This document shows positions 16,655 to 25,744 of a stretch of DNA of 64,000 nt, piece by piece. Position 1 is the first letter of the stretch, and every line of letters starts with the position of its first letter. Origin of the DNA: an uncultured Prevotella sp. (GTDB taxonomy: Bacteria > Bacteroidota > Bacteroidia > Bacteroidales > Bacteroidaceae); the NCBI GenBank assembly GCA_902495455.1, contig CABUXJ010000002.1, positions 67,181-131,180 on the forward strand. Reading direction: 5' to 3'. Under the pieces are notes generated by a model that was not told the DNA's origin, ran no database searches, and saw only the letters and a program-made list of their open reading frames with translations. The position numbers and the translations under genes were made by a program.

Positions 16655-17503
16655 TTATTTCACGAGCACAACGAGATATTTGCTTGTGCTCCAGAATTGC
16701 TGGGGGTTGGTGATGCGCAGGACATACTGTTTGTTGGCGTTGCGCTCAAGGGTGTAGCTGCCGGCCGGATGGGCGGTGAGCATCTTTGCTGAACGTGAGT
16801 AGAGCTTGATCTCCTTGTCCACGCGGATGTCTATCTTGGTGAAGTAGTCGCGGTTGAAGTTGGAGCTGAGCACCTTGCCGTCAACATAGATCTTCTGCTC
16901 CTTAAGCTCGTCCTTTGTGCCAAAGACAAACCATGCGGTATGAAGCTGCTTGTCCTGGGTGTTGATGGTGGCGGTCTTTTGGGTGGTCTCTTCTTTGAGT
17001 GCCGACACGTTGGTGTTGAGTCCGGCTATCTGCTCGTCCAGTTCGGTGATGTGGATGTCCTTCGCATCCAGTTCCTCGCGGAGTTTCTGGAGCTGTTTGT
17101 CTTTCTCCTCGAGTTGTGCGGTCATGTTCTCGATGGCCCGTTTGAGCTGGTCTCCGTTGAATGTGCTTTCGCGGAGCTGTCGCTGTAGCTTGGCGATGAG
17201 CTCGCGGTTCTGGTTCATCGTGGAACGGATGAACTGGATGTTTTCTCGGATACGCTCCGTGCGGGACGAACCCTCGCCTTGCTTGGCAATGCTCACACGG
17301 TGTTCGGCTTCGTTGATTTCGCGGAACCCCTCCTCTATTTCATTGAATGTTGCCAGCATGTCGTTGATTTCGTTGTCACGCTGTTCGATGACCTGATTGA
17401 GCGAGTCGCGCTGCATGACGGCAGCAACGTCGATTTTGGGTTTCTCCTGTTTGCATGATGCAATAGCCATAAGAGCTACGGCTATGAATAATAATTTCTT
17501 CAT
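16655..17503 (-). CDS. coiled-coil lipoprotein (Cbp1-like)
   Basis: Exported lipoprotein, 282 aa: signal sequence MKKLLFIAVALMAIASC with lipid-attachment Cys17, then a long heptad coiled coil (about residues 25-185, with DNEIND.., QLEEKDKQLQKLREEL and ITELDEQIAGL), then a C-terminal domain of about 95 aa, mostly strands (WFVFGTKDELKEQKIYV ... SYTLERNANKQYVLRI). It resembles the family annotated in Bacteroides as Cbp1 collagen-binding adhesin; collagen binding is not shown by the sequence. Twelve bases after rsmI, so cotranscribed. Confidence 0.82.
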   Translation of the reverse strand: MKKLLFIAVALMAIASCKQEKPKIDVAAVMQRDSLNQVIEQRDNEINDMLATFNEIEEGFREINEAEHRVSIAKQGEGSSRTERIRENIQFIRSTMNQNRELIAKLQRQLRESTFNGDQLKRAIENMTAQLEEKDKQLQKLREELDAKDIHITELDEQIAGLNTNVSALKEETTQKTATINTQDKQLHTAWFVFGTKDELKEQKIYVDGKVLSSNFNRDYFTKIDIRVDKEIKLYSRSAKMLTAHPAGSYTLERNANKQYVLRITNPQQFWSTSKYLVVLVK

Positions 17504-17515
17504 AATTCTTCGTTT

Positions 17516-18250
17516 TTATTGGTTTCTCTCTCTCTCTCGATTGCGTCCCTTAGGGGCTTCTTCCCCGGTGATATCCTTGGGGTCGGCTCCGGCGACGATG
17601 ATGACGATTTCGCCCCGCGGCTCGGTTTCAGTGAAATGGTCGGCGACTTCGGTCAGGGTGCCGCGCACACTCTCCTCATGAATCTTGGATATCTCACGGC
17701 AGACGCTGGCTTGACGGTCGTCTCCGAAAACCTCGGCCAACTGACGGAGGGTCTTGACGAGACGATAGGGGGATTCGTAGAATATCATTGTGCGCTGTTC
17801 GCGGCTCAACGATTCAAGGCGCGTCCGGCGGCCTTTCTTCTGCGGAAGGAATCCCTCGAAGCAGAAACGGTCGCAGGGTAGGCCGCTGGAGACAAGGGCG
17901 GGGACGAAGGCGGTCGCTCCGGGGAGACACTGGACTTCCACTCCGGCACGGACGGCCTCGCGGACGAGGTAGAATCCGGGATCACTGATGCCGGGGGTGC
18001 CGGCGTCGCTGATGAGGGCGACGGTTTGACCGGACTGCAAGCGGCTGACAACGGAAGCGGACGTGCCGTGCTCATTGAACTTGTGGTGGGACAGCAGGTG
18101 ATTCCGTATGTCGTAGTGCTTGAGGAGAACAGCCGACGTGCGGGTGTCCTCCGCCAACACGAGGTCTGCCTCGCGCAGGATGCGGATGGCGCGGAAGGTG
18201 ATGTCCTCCATATTGCCCACAGGCGTGGGTACTATATATAATATGCCCAT
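17516..18250 (-). CDS. rsmI: 16S rRNA (cytidine1402-2'-O)-methyltransferase
   Basis: SAM-dependent methyltransferase that adds the 2'-O-methyl group to C1402 in the ribosomal P site. The tetrapyrrole-methylase fold is clear: LYIVPTPVGNMEDITFRAIR, LVLAEDTRTSAVLLKHY, ALISDAGTPGISDPG and VQCLPGATAFVPALV. 244 aa, slightly short but complete. The -7 box ends only 8 bases before the ATG, so the mRNA is probably leaderless. It is divergent from tdk and followed at 12 bases by the coiled-coil lipoprotein gene. Confidence 0.96.
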   Translation of the reverse strand: MGILYIVPTPVGNMEDITFRAIRILREADLVLAEDTRTSAVLLKHYDIRNHLLSHHKFNEHGTSASVVSRLQSGQTVALISDAGTPGISDPGFYLVREAVRAGVEVQCLPGATAFVPALVSSGLPCDRFCFEGFLPQKKGRRTRLESLSREQRTMIFYESPYRLVKTLRQLAEVFGDDRQASVCREISKIHEESVRGTLTEVADHFTETEPRGEIVIIVAGADPKDITGEEAPKGRNRERERNQ

Positions 18251-18258
18251 ATTGCCGA

Positions 18259-18289
18259 CAAATGTAATTAATTATTCGCTATCGGCAAA
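18259..18289 (-). promoter_or_regulatory. promoter of rsmI (leaderless)
   Basis: On the minus strand TTTG (18286-18289), 19 bases, TACATTTG (18259-18266). The start codon follows 8 bases after the box. Confidence 0.7.
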
Positions 18290-18304
18290 AAAAGCCGGTC
18301 TTTC

Positions 18305-18336
18305 TTTGCAATTTTTAAAACGTATTTGTACTTTTG
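18305..18336 (+). promoter_or_regulatory. promoter of tdk (leaderless)
   Basis: TTTG (18305-18308), 20 bases, TACTTTTG (18329-18336). The ATG at 18344 follows 7 bases later. Confidence 0.7.
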
Positions 18337-18343
18337 CAATCAA

Positions 18344-18931
18344 ATGACAGGCAACTTAACAGGGGAGGCACACCGCCCCGGACGTATAGAAGTGGTGTGC
18401 GGATCGATGTTCTCCGGCAAGACGGAAGAACTGATCAGGCGTATGAGACGTGCGGAGTTTGCACGTCAGAAAGTGGAAATATTCAAGCCGGCGATGGACA
18501 CCCGCTATTCGGAAGAGGACGTGGTCAGTCACGACCGCCACTCGATAAAGTCGACGCCGGTGACATCGGCGTCGCAGATACTGAAACTGTCGGCCGACAT
18601 CGACGTGGTAGGTATCGACGAAGCCCAGTTTTTTGACAACGGGATTGTCAGTGTCTGCAACAAGCTGGCCAATCGCGGCGTCCGCGTGATTGTCGCCGGG
18701 TTGGACATGGACTACAAGGGCGTGCCGTTCGGACCGATACCGGCCCTCTGTGCCATCGCTGACGAGGTGGCCAAGGTCCATGCGATATGCGTCAAGTGCG
18801 GTGCGCTGGCCTACGTGAGCCACCGCATCGTGGACAGCGACCGACGGGTCTTGCTCGGCGAGACGGGAGAATATGAACCGCTCTGCCGTGACTGTTATCA
18901 AAAGGCAATGAAAGAAAACTGTCAAGAATAA
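18344..18931 (+). CDS. tdk: thymidine kinase (type II)
   Basis: ATP-dependent salvage kinase, thymidine to dTMP. P-loop GSMFSGKT (residues 20-27), VGIDEAQFFD with the catalytic Glu, the lasso loop, and the structural zinc site CVKCG ... CRDC. 195 aa from ATG 18344; an earlier in-frame TTG overlaps the -7 box and would not be transcribed. The promoter places transcription start at or next to the ATG. The AI-2E gene follows 24 bases after the stop. Confidence 0.96.
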   Translation: MTGNLTGEAHRPGRIEVVCGSMFSGKTEELIRRMRRAEFARQKVEIFKPAMDTRYSEEDVVSHDRHSIKSTPVTSASQILKLSADIDVVGIDEAQFFDNGIVSVCNKLANRGVRVIVAGLDMDYKGVPFGPIPALCAIADEVAKVHAICVKCGALAYVSHRIVDSDRRVLLGETGEYEPLCRDCYQKAMKENCQE

Positions 18932-18955
18932 AGGAGTAAACAACACAATGTGCCT

Positions 18956-20068
18956 ATGATTATCACATTCGACAGATTTGTCCGATGGTTGCTCGGCGGG
19001 TTGCTGGCTGCCGCCATCATATATACGGCAAACTATCTCAGCAACGTGTTGCTGCCGTTCTTCGTCGCATGGCTGCTGGCTTATCTGCTCTATCCGGCGG
19101 TGAGATTTGTGCAATATCGCATGCACGTCCCCGGACGAATACCGTCAATCATAGTCACACTGCTCTTCCTCTTGGCCGTAATCGGCGGAATCGTCTATCT
19201 CATCATCCCACCGATGGTCGAACAGTTTGAACGGTTGGGGTACCTCGTCGGGCGGTATCTCCACGAGACGACAGATATAGCCAATTTCCCTGCCGCGATA
19301 CAAAGATGGGTGGCTGAGAACAAACGTACTTTAGAGGAACTCTTCCGTGACGACAGCTTCACTGACGCCATACGGCAGGCCATGCCGAAGATGTTTGCCC
19401 TGATAGGCAAAACGGCCAGCGTGATAATGAGCATCATCGCGTCGCTCATCACCCTGCTCTACATGTTTTTCATCCTGAAAGACTACGAAAAATTGGCCGA
19501 CGGATTCATACGGCTCTTTCCGCAAAAGAGCCGCCCGTTCTGGCGGGCTCTCACGGACGATGTCGAACGCGAACTGAACAGTTATATCCGTGGCCAAAGC
19601 CTTGTGGCGCTGTGCATCGGAATACTCTGCTGTATAGGTTTCACCATCGTCGGCTTCCCGATGGCCATCGGTCTCGGTATAATGATCGGGCTGATGAGTC
19701 TCATCCCATACGTCCACACGCTCGCTCTGATACCTATAGTCTTTCTTTCGGCACTCAAGGCGGCTGACATGGGACAGAACTTCTGGATAATCCTCGCCTC
19801 GGCATTGGGCGTTTTTGCTGTTGTACAGGTGATTACCGACATGGTGCTCGTTCCAAAAATCATGGGTAAGGCAATGGGGCTTAATCCCGCCGTTCTGCTC
19901 CTCTCTCTGTCCGTATGGGGTTCACTCCTCGGTTTTCTCGGACTCATAATCGCCCTGCCACTGACCACATTGCTTATCGCCTACTACAAGCGCTATGTGA
20001 CCAAGGAGGGTACAAATGTTCTGGCGTCTGACGCCGAAGGCACCACAGACACACAAAAAGAGAAATAG
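18956..20068 (+). CDS. AI-2E family transporter (PF01594-type permease)
   Basis: Integral membrane protein, 370 aa, with about eight membrane helices: a pair near residues 10-40, one near 60-80, a soluble region (about 85-145), then helices with KTASVIMSIIASLITLLYMFFILKDYEKL, GQSLVALCIGILCCIGF and the C-terminal NPAVLLLSLSVWGSLLGFLGLIIALPLTTL motif of the family. Members include AI-2 exporters and Na+/H+ antiporters; the substrate is unknown here. ATG 18956 is preferred, with AAGGAG about 20 bases upstream; GTG 18950 is possible. Cotranscribed with tdk. Confidence 0.9.
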   Translation: MIITFDRFVRWLLGGLLAAAIIYTANYLSNVLLPFFVAWLLAYLLYPAVRFVQYRMHVPGRIPSIIVTLLFLLAVIGGIVYLIIPPMVEQFERLGYLVGRYLHETTDIANFPAAIQRWVAENKRTLEELFRDDSFTDAIRQAMPKMFALIGKTASVIMSIIASLITLLYMFFILKDYEKLADGFIRLFPQKSRPFWRALTDDVERELNSYIRGQSLVALCIGILCCIGFTIVGFPMAIGLGIMIGLMSLIPYVHTLALIPIVFLSALKAADMGQNFWIILASALGVFAVVQVITDMVLVPKIMGKAMGLNPAVLLLSLSVWGSLLGFLGLIIALPLTTLLIAYYKRYVTKEGTNVLASDAEGTTDTQKEK

Positions 20069-20143
20069 ATGAGGTGCAAAAGAGGCAAAAGAAAACAAAA
20101 AATGGGCAAAAATAGCCGTCAATTACAAATTATGCCGGAATAA

Positions 20144-20175
20144 TTTGGTCATATCAAAAAAACGCATTACCTTTG
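20144..20175 (+). promoter_or_regulatory. promoter of tRNA-Lys
   Basis: TTTG (20144-20147), 20 bases, TACCTTTG (20168-20175), 29 bases before the tRNA. Confidence 0.75.
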
Positions 20176-20204
20176 CACTCGCTTTCCGAATATCGGATAG
20201 CCGG

Positions 20205-20280
20205 GATCCGTTAGCTCAGCTGGTAGAGCACAACACTTTTAATGTTGGGGTCTTGGGTTCGAGCCCCAAACGGATCACCA
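20205..20280 (+). tRNA. tRNA-Lys (anticodon UUU), CCA encoded
   Basis: Acceptor GATCCGT with ACGGATC, D-arm GCTCAGCTGGTAGAGC, anticodon arm CAACA-CTTTTAA-TGTTG, T-arm TTGGGTTCGAGCCCCAA, discriminator A and encoded CCA. A weak hairpin with a T-run follows. Confidence 0.95.
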
Positions 20281-20282
20281 AA

Positions 20283-20318
20283 GAAGGTCTTCAGCAATGA
20301 GGGCCTTTTTTCTTTTTT
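20283..20318 (+). terminator. terminator of tRNA-Lys
   Basis: AAGGTC..GGCCTT hairpin followed by runs of T (20308-20318). Stem short but T-tract strong. Confidence 0.55.
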
Positions 20319-20551
20319 TTATCCCATCGGTTGCTGTTGAAATAGAGTTTGTTTGAAGTTGAAATGCTTCACGCCAACTTTTGTCCCGCTTATATATAAT
20401 ATTAGGTGTATCCCGCTTGCTGCCTCGTCACGGCTTTTTATTTCGCAGACGTCCTGCTGTATTTTTATTCAATTTAAAAACAAAATGTCAATATATCTTT
20501 CAAATTATCGGAACAAACTGCATAAATTTTGCAAAAATTGCTGTTATTGTG
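20319..20551. other. AT-rich spacer before the susC operon
   Basis: No gene and no clear regulatory element apart from the promoter that follows; no sigma/anti-sigma gene pair is adjacent to this SusCD locus. Confidence 0.6.
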
Positions 20552-20581
20552 TTGTAATATAAAAAAAAATGCTTAACTTTG
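20552..20581 (+). promoter_or_regulatory. promoter of the susC operon
   Basis: TTG (20552-20554), 19 bases, TAACTTTG (20574-20581). The predicted leader is about 42 bases. Confidence 0.7.
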
Positions 20582-20630
20582 CAAGTTGTAATTTGATATT
20601 TATTTCCTAAAAGTAATTAAGAGAGTATTT

Positions 20631-23600
20631 ATGGAGAAAAGATTAACCATGATTTTGGCATGCCTGTTCCTGTCGATAGGAATGGCATTGGCCCAAACAA
20701 AGGTGACAGGAACCGTGATATCTCAGGATGACGGCCAGCCGATTATCGGAGCTTCGATAATACCGGTTGGGTCAAAGACGGGAACCGTTACCAACATCGA
20801 TGGCCATTTCACCCTGACCGTGCCTGCGGGCAAAAAGATTCAGGTGAGCTACATCGGAATGGTGACACAGACCCTGACACCTAAGGCAAACATGAAAATC
20901 ACTTTGCAGTCGGATTCCCACACTCTGGGTGACGTCGTGGTGACGGGTATGCAGAAGATGGACAAGCGTCTGTTTACGGGAGCTGCGACAAAGATCAGCG
21001 CCGAGGATGCGAAACTGAGCGGTGTGGCTGATATCAGCCGTTCGCTCGAAGGCCGTGCGGCCGGCGTGTCGGTACAGAATGTATCGGGTACGTTTGGTAC
21101 GGCGCCGAAAATTCGTGTGCGTGGTGCAACGTCAATCTATGGCTCGTCCAAACCTCTTTGGGTTGTTGACGGTGTCATTATGGAAGATATTGCGGACGTT
21201 AGCGCTGACGAACTTTCCTCCGGAGATGCCTCTACGCTTATCTCAAGTGCCATCGCCGGACTTAACTCCGATGACATTGAGAGCTTCAATATCTTGAAGG
21301 ACGGTTCGGCCACATCTATATATGGTGCGCGCGCGATGGCCGGTGTGATTGTCATCACGACAAAAAAAGGTAAGGCCGGACAGGCTCGCATCAACTACAC
21401 TGGTGAGTACACCATGCGTCTCAAGCCGAGCTACAGCCAGTTCAATATTATGAATTCGCAAGATCAGATGTCTGTCTATCAGGAAATCCAGCAGAAGGGT
21501 TACCTAAATTATGCAACGGTCAGCAATGCTGCTGATGCCGGTGTGTATGGAAAGATGTATGAGCTGATTTCTACATACAATGCTACAAACGGTCAATTCG
21601 GTTTGGTCAACTCTGATGCGGCTAAAGCATCTTATCTGCGCGCTGCTGAATATCGCAATACAGACTGGTTTGACCTGCTCTTCTCAAACAGCATCCAGCA
21701 CCAGCACTCTATAAGTATTTCAAGCGGTACGGAGAAGGCTTCGACTTATGCATCTATCTCAGCTATGTATGATCCGGGATGGACGAAATCAAGCAAGGTG
21801 GAGCGATATACAGCCAACTTGAACACGACTTACAATCTGTCGAAGAAGGTGACGGCCACTCTTATCAGCAACGCGAGCTATCGTAAGCAAGAGGCTCCGG
21901 GTACGCTGTCGAGCGACATTGACGCCGTTTCCGGAGAGGTGAAGCGTGATTTCGATATCAACCCGTATTCATTTGCCATGAATACGTCACGCTGCCTTGA
22001 TCCCAACGAGTTTTACACACGCAACTACGCTCCGTTCAATATCTTTCACGAATTGGAAAGCAACTATATCGACCTCAACGTCTTCGACTTCCGTCTGCAG
22101 GGAGAGGTAAAGTATAAGCCGATAACGAAGGTCGAATTGTCGGTGCTCGGTGCAGTCAAGTATTCGGCATCCACACAAGAGCACAATATTCTCGATGACT
22201 CAAACCAGGCGATGGCTTATCGTGCGATGCCGACATCGACAATTCGCGACAAGAACCCGTTGCTCTATACAGACCCGGACAATGTTTATGCCCTGCCTAT
22301 CTCGATTCTGCCCAATGGCGGTATCTATGAGAGCACATCGCGTAACATGATAGGTAAGGACTTCCGATTCTCTGTCAATTATAACGACGTGTGGAAGGAT
22401 ATACACATCTTCAACTTCTATGGTGGTATGGAGGTTAACTCTATTGACCGTCATTCAAATTGGTTCCGCGGCTGGGGTATGCAATACTCTATGGGTGAAG
22501 TGGCCCATTATGCTTATCAGGCATTTAAGAAAGGTCTTGAGGACAATACGGACTATTTCACACTGACCAACACACGTGAGCGCTCAGTGGCTTACTTCGC
22601 CAACGCCAACTATTCTTACAAGGGCCGTTATGCACTCAACGGAACATTGCGTTATGAGGGAACCAACAAACTCGGTAAGAGCCGTAGTGCACGTTGGTTG
22701 CCGACGTGGAATATCTCAGCTTCTTGGAATGCGCATGAAGAGTCGTTTTGGAAATCTCTGTCCAATATTATCTCAACCGCTTCTCTGAAATTGAGCTATT
22801 CGCTGACAGCTGACCGTGGTCCGTCGAATGTGACCAACAGCGTCGTAGTCATACAGAGCGATAATCCTTGGCGTCCATTCGCTTCTGCAAAGGAAACAGC
22901 CTTGTATATATCTCAGTTGGCCAATGAGGATCTTACCTACGAAAAGAAGCATGAGTTCAATGTCGGTGTAAGTCTTGGATTCCTCAACAACCGTATTAAT
23001 TTTGAGGCAGATTGGTACACTCGTAACAACTATGACCTGATTGGTATCGCAACGACAGCGGGTGTCGGTGGTGAAGTCCAGAAGTACGGTAATATCGCGA
23101 CGATGAAGTCAAATGGTATTGAATTGTCTCTGTCGACAACCAATATCAAGACCAAAGACTTCTCCTGGAATACCAACTTCATATATTCGCACACGCACAA
23201 TGAGGTAACGGATTTGAAGACTTCAAAGCGAATGATTGACCTTATCTCAGGAAACGGTTTCGCTATGGAGGGTTATCCCGTGAGAAGTTTGTTCTCAATC
23301 CAGTTCAAGGGACTCAACAATGAGGGTCTGCCCACATTCCTTGATCAGGATGGCGAGATTTCAACGACCGGTGTTTACTTCCAGACTTCTGATGAGGAGA
23401 AATTGAAGAATTGTCTCGTCTATTCAGGCAGCATAGATCCGACAGACGTTGGTTCACTCGGGAACGTGTTCAAGTATAAGAATCTTGCACTGAACGTGTT
23501 CATCACATACTCATTTGGTAATGTTGTCCGTCTTGATCCAGTGTTCTCAAAGTCATACAGCGACCTTGACTCAACACCTAAAGAGTTTAACAACCGTTGG

Positions 23601-23954
23601 GTAGTACCCGGTGACGAGAAGTTTACAACCGTTCCTGTTATCGCTTCCCAGCGTCAGAATAAGAACGACAGCAACTTGAGCTATGCTTACAACGCATACA
23701 ACTATTCTACGGAACGTGTTGCCAAGGGAGACTTTATCCGTATGAAGGAAATCTCACTCAGTTATGAATTCCCGAAGAGCATCGTGACTCCGTTGACTCT
23801 CAACAGCATGAGTCTCAAATTGCAGGCGACCAACTTGTTCCTGATTTATGCAGACAAGAAACTGAACGGTCAGGATCCGGAATTCTTCAATACCGGTGGT
23901 GTGGCCATGCCTCTTTCACGTCAGTTCACTCTTACGCTGAAGTTGGGAATCTAA
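20631..23954 (+). CDS. SusC/RagA-family TonB-dependent outer-membrane receptor
   Basis: Outer-membrane barrel that imports a large ligand with its SusD lid, powered by TonB. 1107 aa. Signal peptide (cleaved after MALAQ), carboxypeptidase-like regulatory domain (VTGTVISQDDGQPIIGASI, about residues 24-105), plug domain with DVVVTGMQKMDKRLFTGA, GVSVQNVSGTFGTAPKIRVR and DGSATSIYGARAMAGVIVITTKKG, then a 22-stranded barrel ending in FTLTLKLGI (C-terminal aromatic/hydrophobic signature weak). First gene of a six-gene operon. The metallohydrolase in the operon suggests a peptide or glycopeptide substrate; that is inference. Confidence 0.97.
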   Translation: MEKRLTMILACLFLSIGMALAQTKVTGTVISQDDGQPIIGASIIPVGSKTGTVTNIDGHFTLTVPAGKKIQVSYIGMVTQTLTPKANMKITLQSDSHTLGDVVVTGMQKMDKRLFTGAATKISAEDAKLSGVADISRSLEGRAAGVSVQNVSGTFGTAPKIRVRGATSIYGSSKPLWVVDGVIMEDIADVSADELSSGDASTLISSAIAGLNSDDIESFNILKDGSATSIYGARAMAGVIVITTKKGKAGQARINYTGEYTMRLKPSYSQFNIMNSQDQMSVYQEIQQKGYLNYATVSNAADAGVYGKMYELISTYNATNGQFGLVNSDAAKASYLRAAEYRNTDWFDLLFSNSIQHQHSISISSGTEKASTYASISAMYDPGWTKSSKVERYTANLNTTYNLSKKVTATLISNASYRKQEAPGTLSSDIDAVSGEVKRDFDINPYSFAMNTSRCLDPNEFYTRNYAPFNIFHELESNYIDLNVFDFRLQGEVKYKPITKVELSVLGAVKYSASTQEHNILDDSNQAMAYRAMPTSTIRDKNPLLYTDPDNVYALPISILPNGGIYESTSRNMIGKDFRFSVNYNDVWKDIHIFNFYGGMEVNSIDRHSNWFRGWGMQYSMGEVAHYAYQAFKKGLEDNTDYFTLTNTRERSVAYFANANYSYKGRYALNGTLRYEGTNKLGKSRSARWLPTWNISASWNAHEESFWKSLSNIISTASLKLSYSLTADRGPSNVTNSVVVIQSDNPWRPFASAKETALYISQLANEDLTYEKKHEFNVGVSLGFLNNRINFEADWYTRNNYDLIGIATTAGVGGEVQKYGNIATMKSNGIELSLSTTNIKTKDFSWNTNFIYSHTHNEVTDLKTSKRMIDLISGNGFAMEGYPVRSLFSIQFKGLNNEGLPTFLDQDGEISTTGVYFQTSDEEKLKNCLVYSGSIDPTDVGSLGNVFKYKNLALNVFITYSFGNVVRLDPVFSKSYSDLDSTPKEFNNRWVVPGDEKFTTVPVIASQRQNKNDSNLSYAYNAYNYSTERVAKGDFIRMKEISLSYEFPKSIVTPLTLNSMSLKLQATNLFLIYADKKLNGQDPEFFNTGGVAMPLSRQFTLTLKLGI

Positions 23955-23980
23955 TATTTAATAATTAATCATCTAACGAA

Positions 23981-25723
23981 ATGAAGAAGTATTATATAAA
24001 TATATGTATGTTTGCATTGGCTGCATTGGGCATGTCTTCTTGTGGTGACGACTTTCTCGATGAGATGCCAGACAACCGTACAGAGATAGACACCGAGGAG
24101 AAGGCCGTGTCCATGCTTGTCTCAGCTTATCCCACGTGCGATTACGGTGTCGTTACCGAGCTTTCGTCAGACAATGTTGACGATATGGGTGAGAAAAATC
24201 CGTATTCGGATCGCTTTTTCGATCAAGCTTACCATTGGGTGGACCTCACGGAAACTTCTAACGATGACTTGGAAAGCTTTTGGGAGAAGTCATACAATGC
24301 AATCGCTGTAGCAAATGAAGTGCTTGCGTCAATGGATAAAATTGCGCAAAATGGCGGAACGCAGGCCAAGATGGACCAGATTAAGGCAGAGGCTTTGATT
24401 AGCCGTGCATACAACCACTTTATGTTGCTCAACGTTTTTGCAAAGCATTACAACAAGGCAACGGCAAATACAGACCTTGGCATCACCTATATGACTGAGC
24501 CCGAAGTGACTGTTAATCCGGCGTACAGCCGTCAAAGCGTAGCGGAATGTTACAGTCTCATCGAGAAGGACATCGAGGCGGCGCTGCCGATGATAGGTGA
24601 GTCCTATATGACGGTCCCCAAATATCACTTCAACAAGCGTGCCGCTTACGCTTTCGCCGCCCGCTTCTATCTCTATTATGAGAAGTGGGACAAGGTCATC
24701 ACTTGCGCCGAGCAGGTGCTTGGAGCCAATCCCCGCACGATGCTTCGTGATTATGAGGCAATGTCAAAGATGACTCAGGAGATTGACGCCATCACCCAGC
24801 ATTATATAGACCATACTCTCAACTGCAACCTCTTGCTGATACCTACTTATTCATACAAAGGTATTTTTGTTGGTCCTTACTCCTTGTTCAAGCGTTATGT
24901 TCACTGTCCTTACATCGATAACAATGAGACACTCAGCGCCAAGCATGCTTGGGGAGGTACAAACTATTATATGGGCGTGAAGAAGTATAGTGCAACCAAC
25001 TTGAACATTGACATACTTTGGAAAGTTCCTAGCATGTTTGAGTACACGGATGCCGTTGCCGGTATCGGTTTCTACCATAGCGTGGCAACGGAGTTGACCT
25101 GCGACGAGACCCTCATCGACCGCGCCGAGGCTTACATTATGCTGAAAGAGTATGACAAGGCTTGCGCAGATATGAACATATGGCTGCACAACATTTCAAA
25201 AAGTCGTACCGAAATGACTCCGGAGATGATAACCACTTTCTATCAGGGTATCGACTATTCTTATGACGATGTGCAGAAGGATGACGAAGGTAATCCCGTA
25301 TTGGACGAAAGCGGAAACAAAATCATCAAGCACAAGGCTGTCGCTACTTCGACAATCAAGAAGCATCTAAATCCTGCGTTTGTCATCGGAGAAGAAGGTT
25401 CTGTGCAGGAGTGCATGCTCCAATGTGTGCTCAACGTGCGCCGTATCCAGACAATGCATGAGGGCAAGAGATGGTTTGACATCAAGCGTTACGGTATCGA
25501 AATACCGCGCCGTGTGATGAATACGGCAGGTAATCCGGTTCGCGCTTACGACTGGTTGACTGTTGACGATGAGCGTCGTGCATTGCAGATTCCGACAAAG
25601 AGTATTTCTGCCGATTATATGCCGAACCCGCGCGGTGAGACAACACGGACTCCCGACCTTGCCAGTGATGGAATCGGTGGCGCGATGGTTCCCGAGAGTA
25701 AGAATAATGATACATCTATGTAG
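23981..25723 (+). CDS. SusD/RagB-family surface lipoprotein
   Basis: Ligand-capturing lid of the SusC receptor, anchored to the outer face of the outer membrane. Lipobox MSSC (Cys21) followed by GDD, an acidic lipoprotein-export-type signal. Helical TPR-type scaffold: AEALISRAYNHFMLLNVFAKHY, the FNKRAAYAFAARFYLYYEKWDKV repeat, DETLIDRAEAYIMLKEYDKACADMN, and the C-terminal RRIQTMHEGKRWFDIKRYG motif typical of SusD. 580 aa. It lies 26 bases after susC. The binding specificity is not readable. Confidence 0.96.
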   Translation: MKKYYINICMFALAALGMSSCGDDFLDEMPDNRTEIDTEEKAVSMLVSAYPTCDYGVVTELSSDNVDDMGEKNPYSDRFFDQAYHWVDLTETSNDDLESFWEKSYNAIAVANEVLASMDKIAQNGGTQAKMDQIKAEALISRAYNHFMLLNVFAKHYNKATANTDLGITYMTEPEVTVNPAYSRQSVAECYSLIEKDIEAALPMIGESYMTVPKYHFNKRAAYAFAARFYLYYEKWDKVITCAEQVLGANPRTMLRDYEAMSKMTQEIDAITQHYIDHTLNCNLLLIPTYSYKGIFVGPYSLFKRYVHCPYIDNNETLSAKHAWGGTNYYMGVKKYSATNLNIDILWKVPSMFEYTDAVAGIGFYHSVATELTCDETLIDRAEAYIMLKEYDKACADMNIWLHNISKSRTEMTPEMITTFYQGIDYSYDDVQKDDEGNPVLDESGNKIIKHKAVATSTIKKHLNPAFVIGEEGSVQECMLQCVLNVRRIQTMHEGKRWFDIKRYGIEIPRRVMNTAGNPVRAYDWLTVDDERRALQIPTKSISADYMPNPRGETTRTPDLASDGIGGAMVPESKNNDTSM

Positions 25724-25744
25724 AACAAGAAAGCTGTTAGAACA

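Noticed and set aside
18326..18343. TTG start of thymidine kinase
   Set aside because: The codons lie inside the promoter -7 element, upstream of the predicted transcript start.
20353..20562. 69-codon ORF before susC
   Set aside because: Atypical composition, no ribosome-binding context, ends within the susC promoter region.
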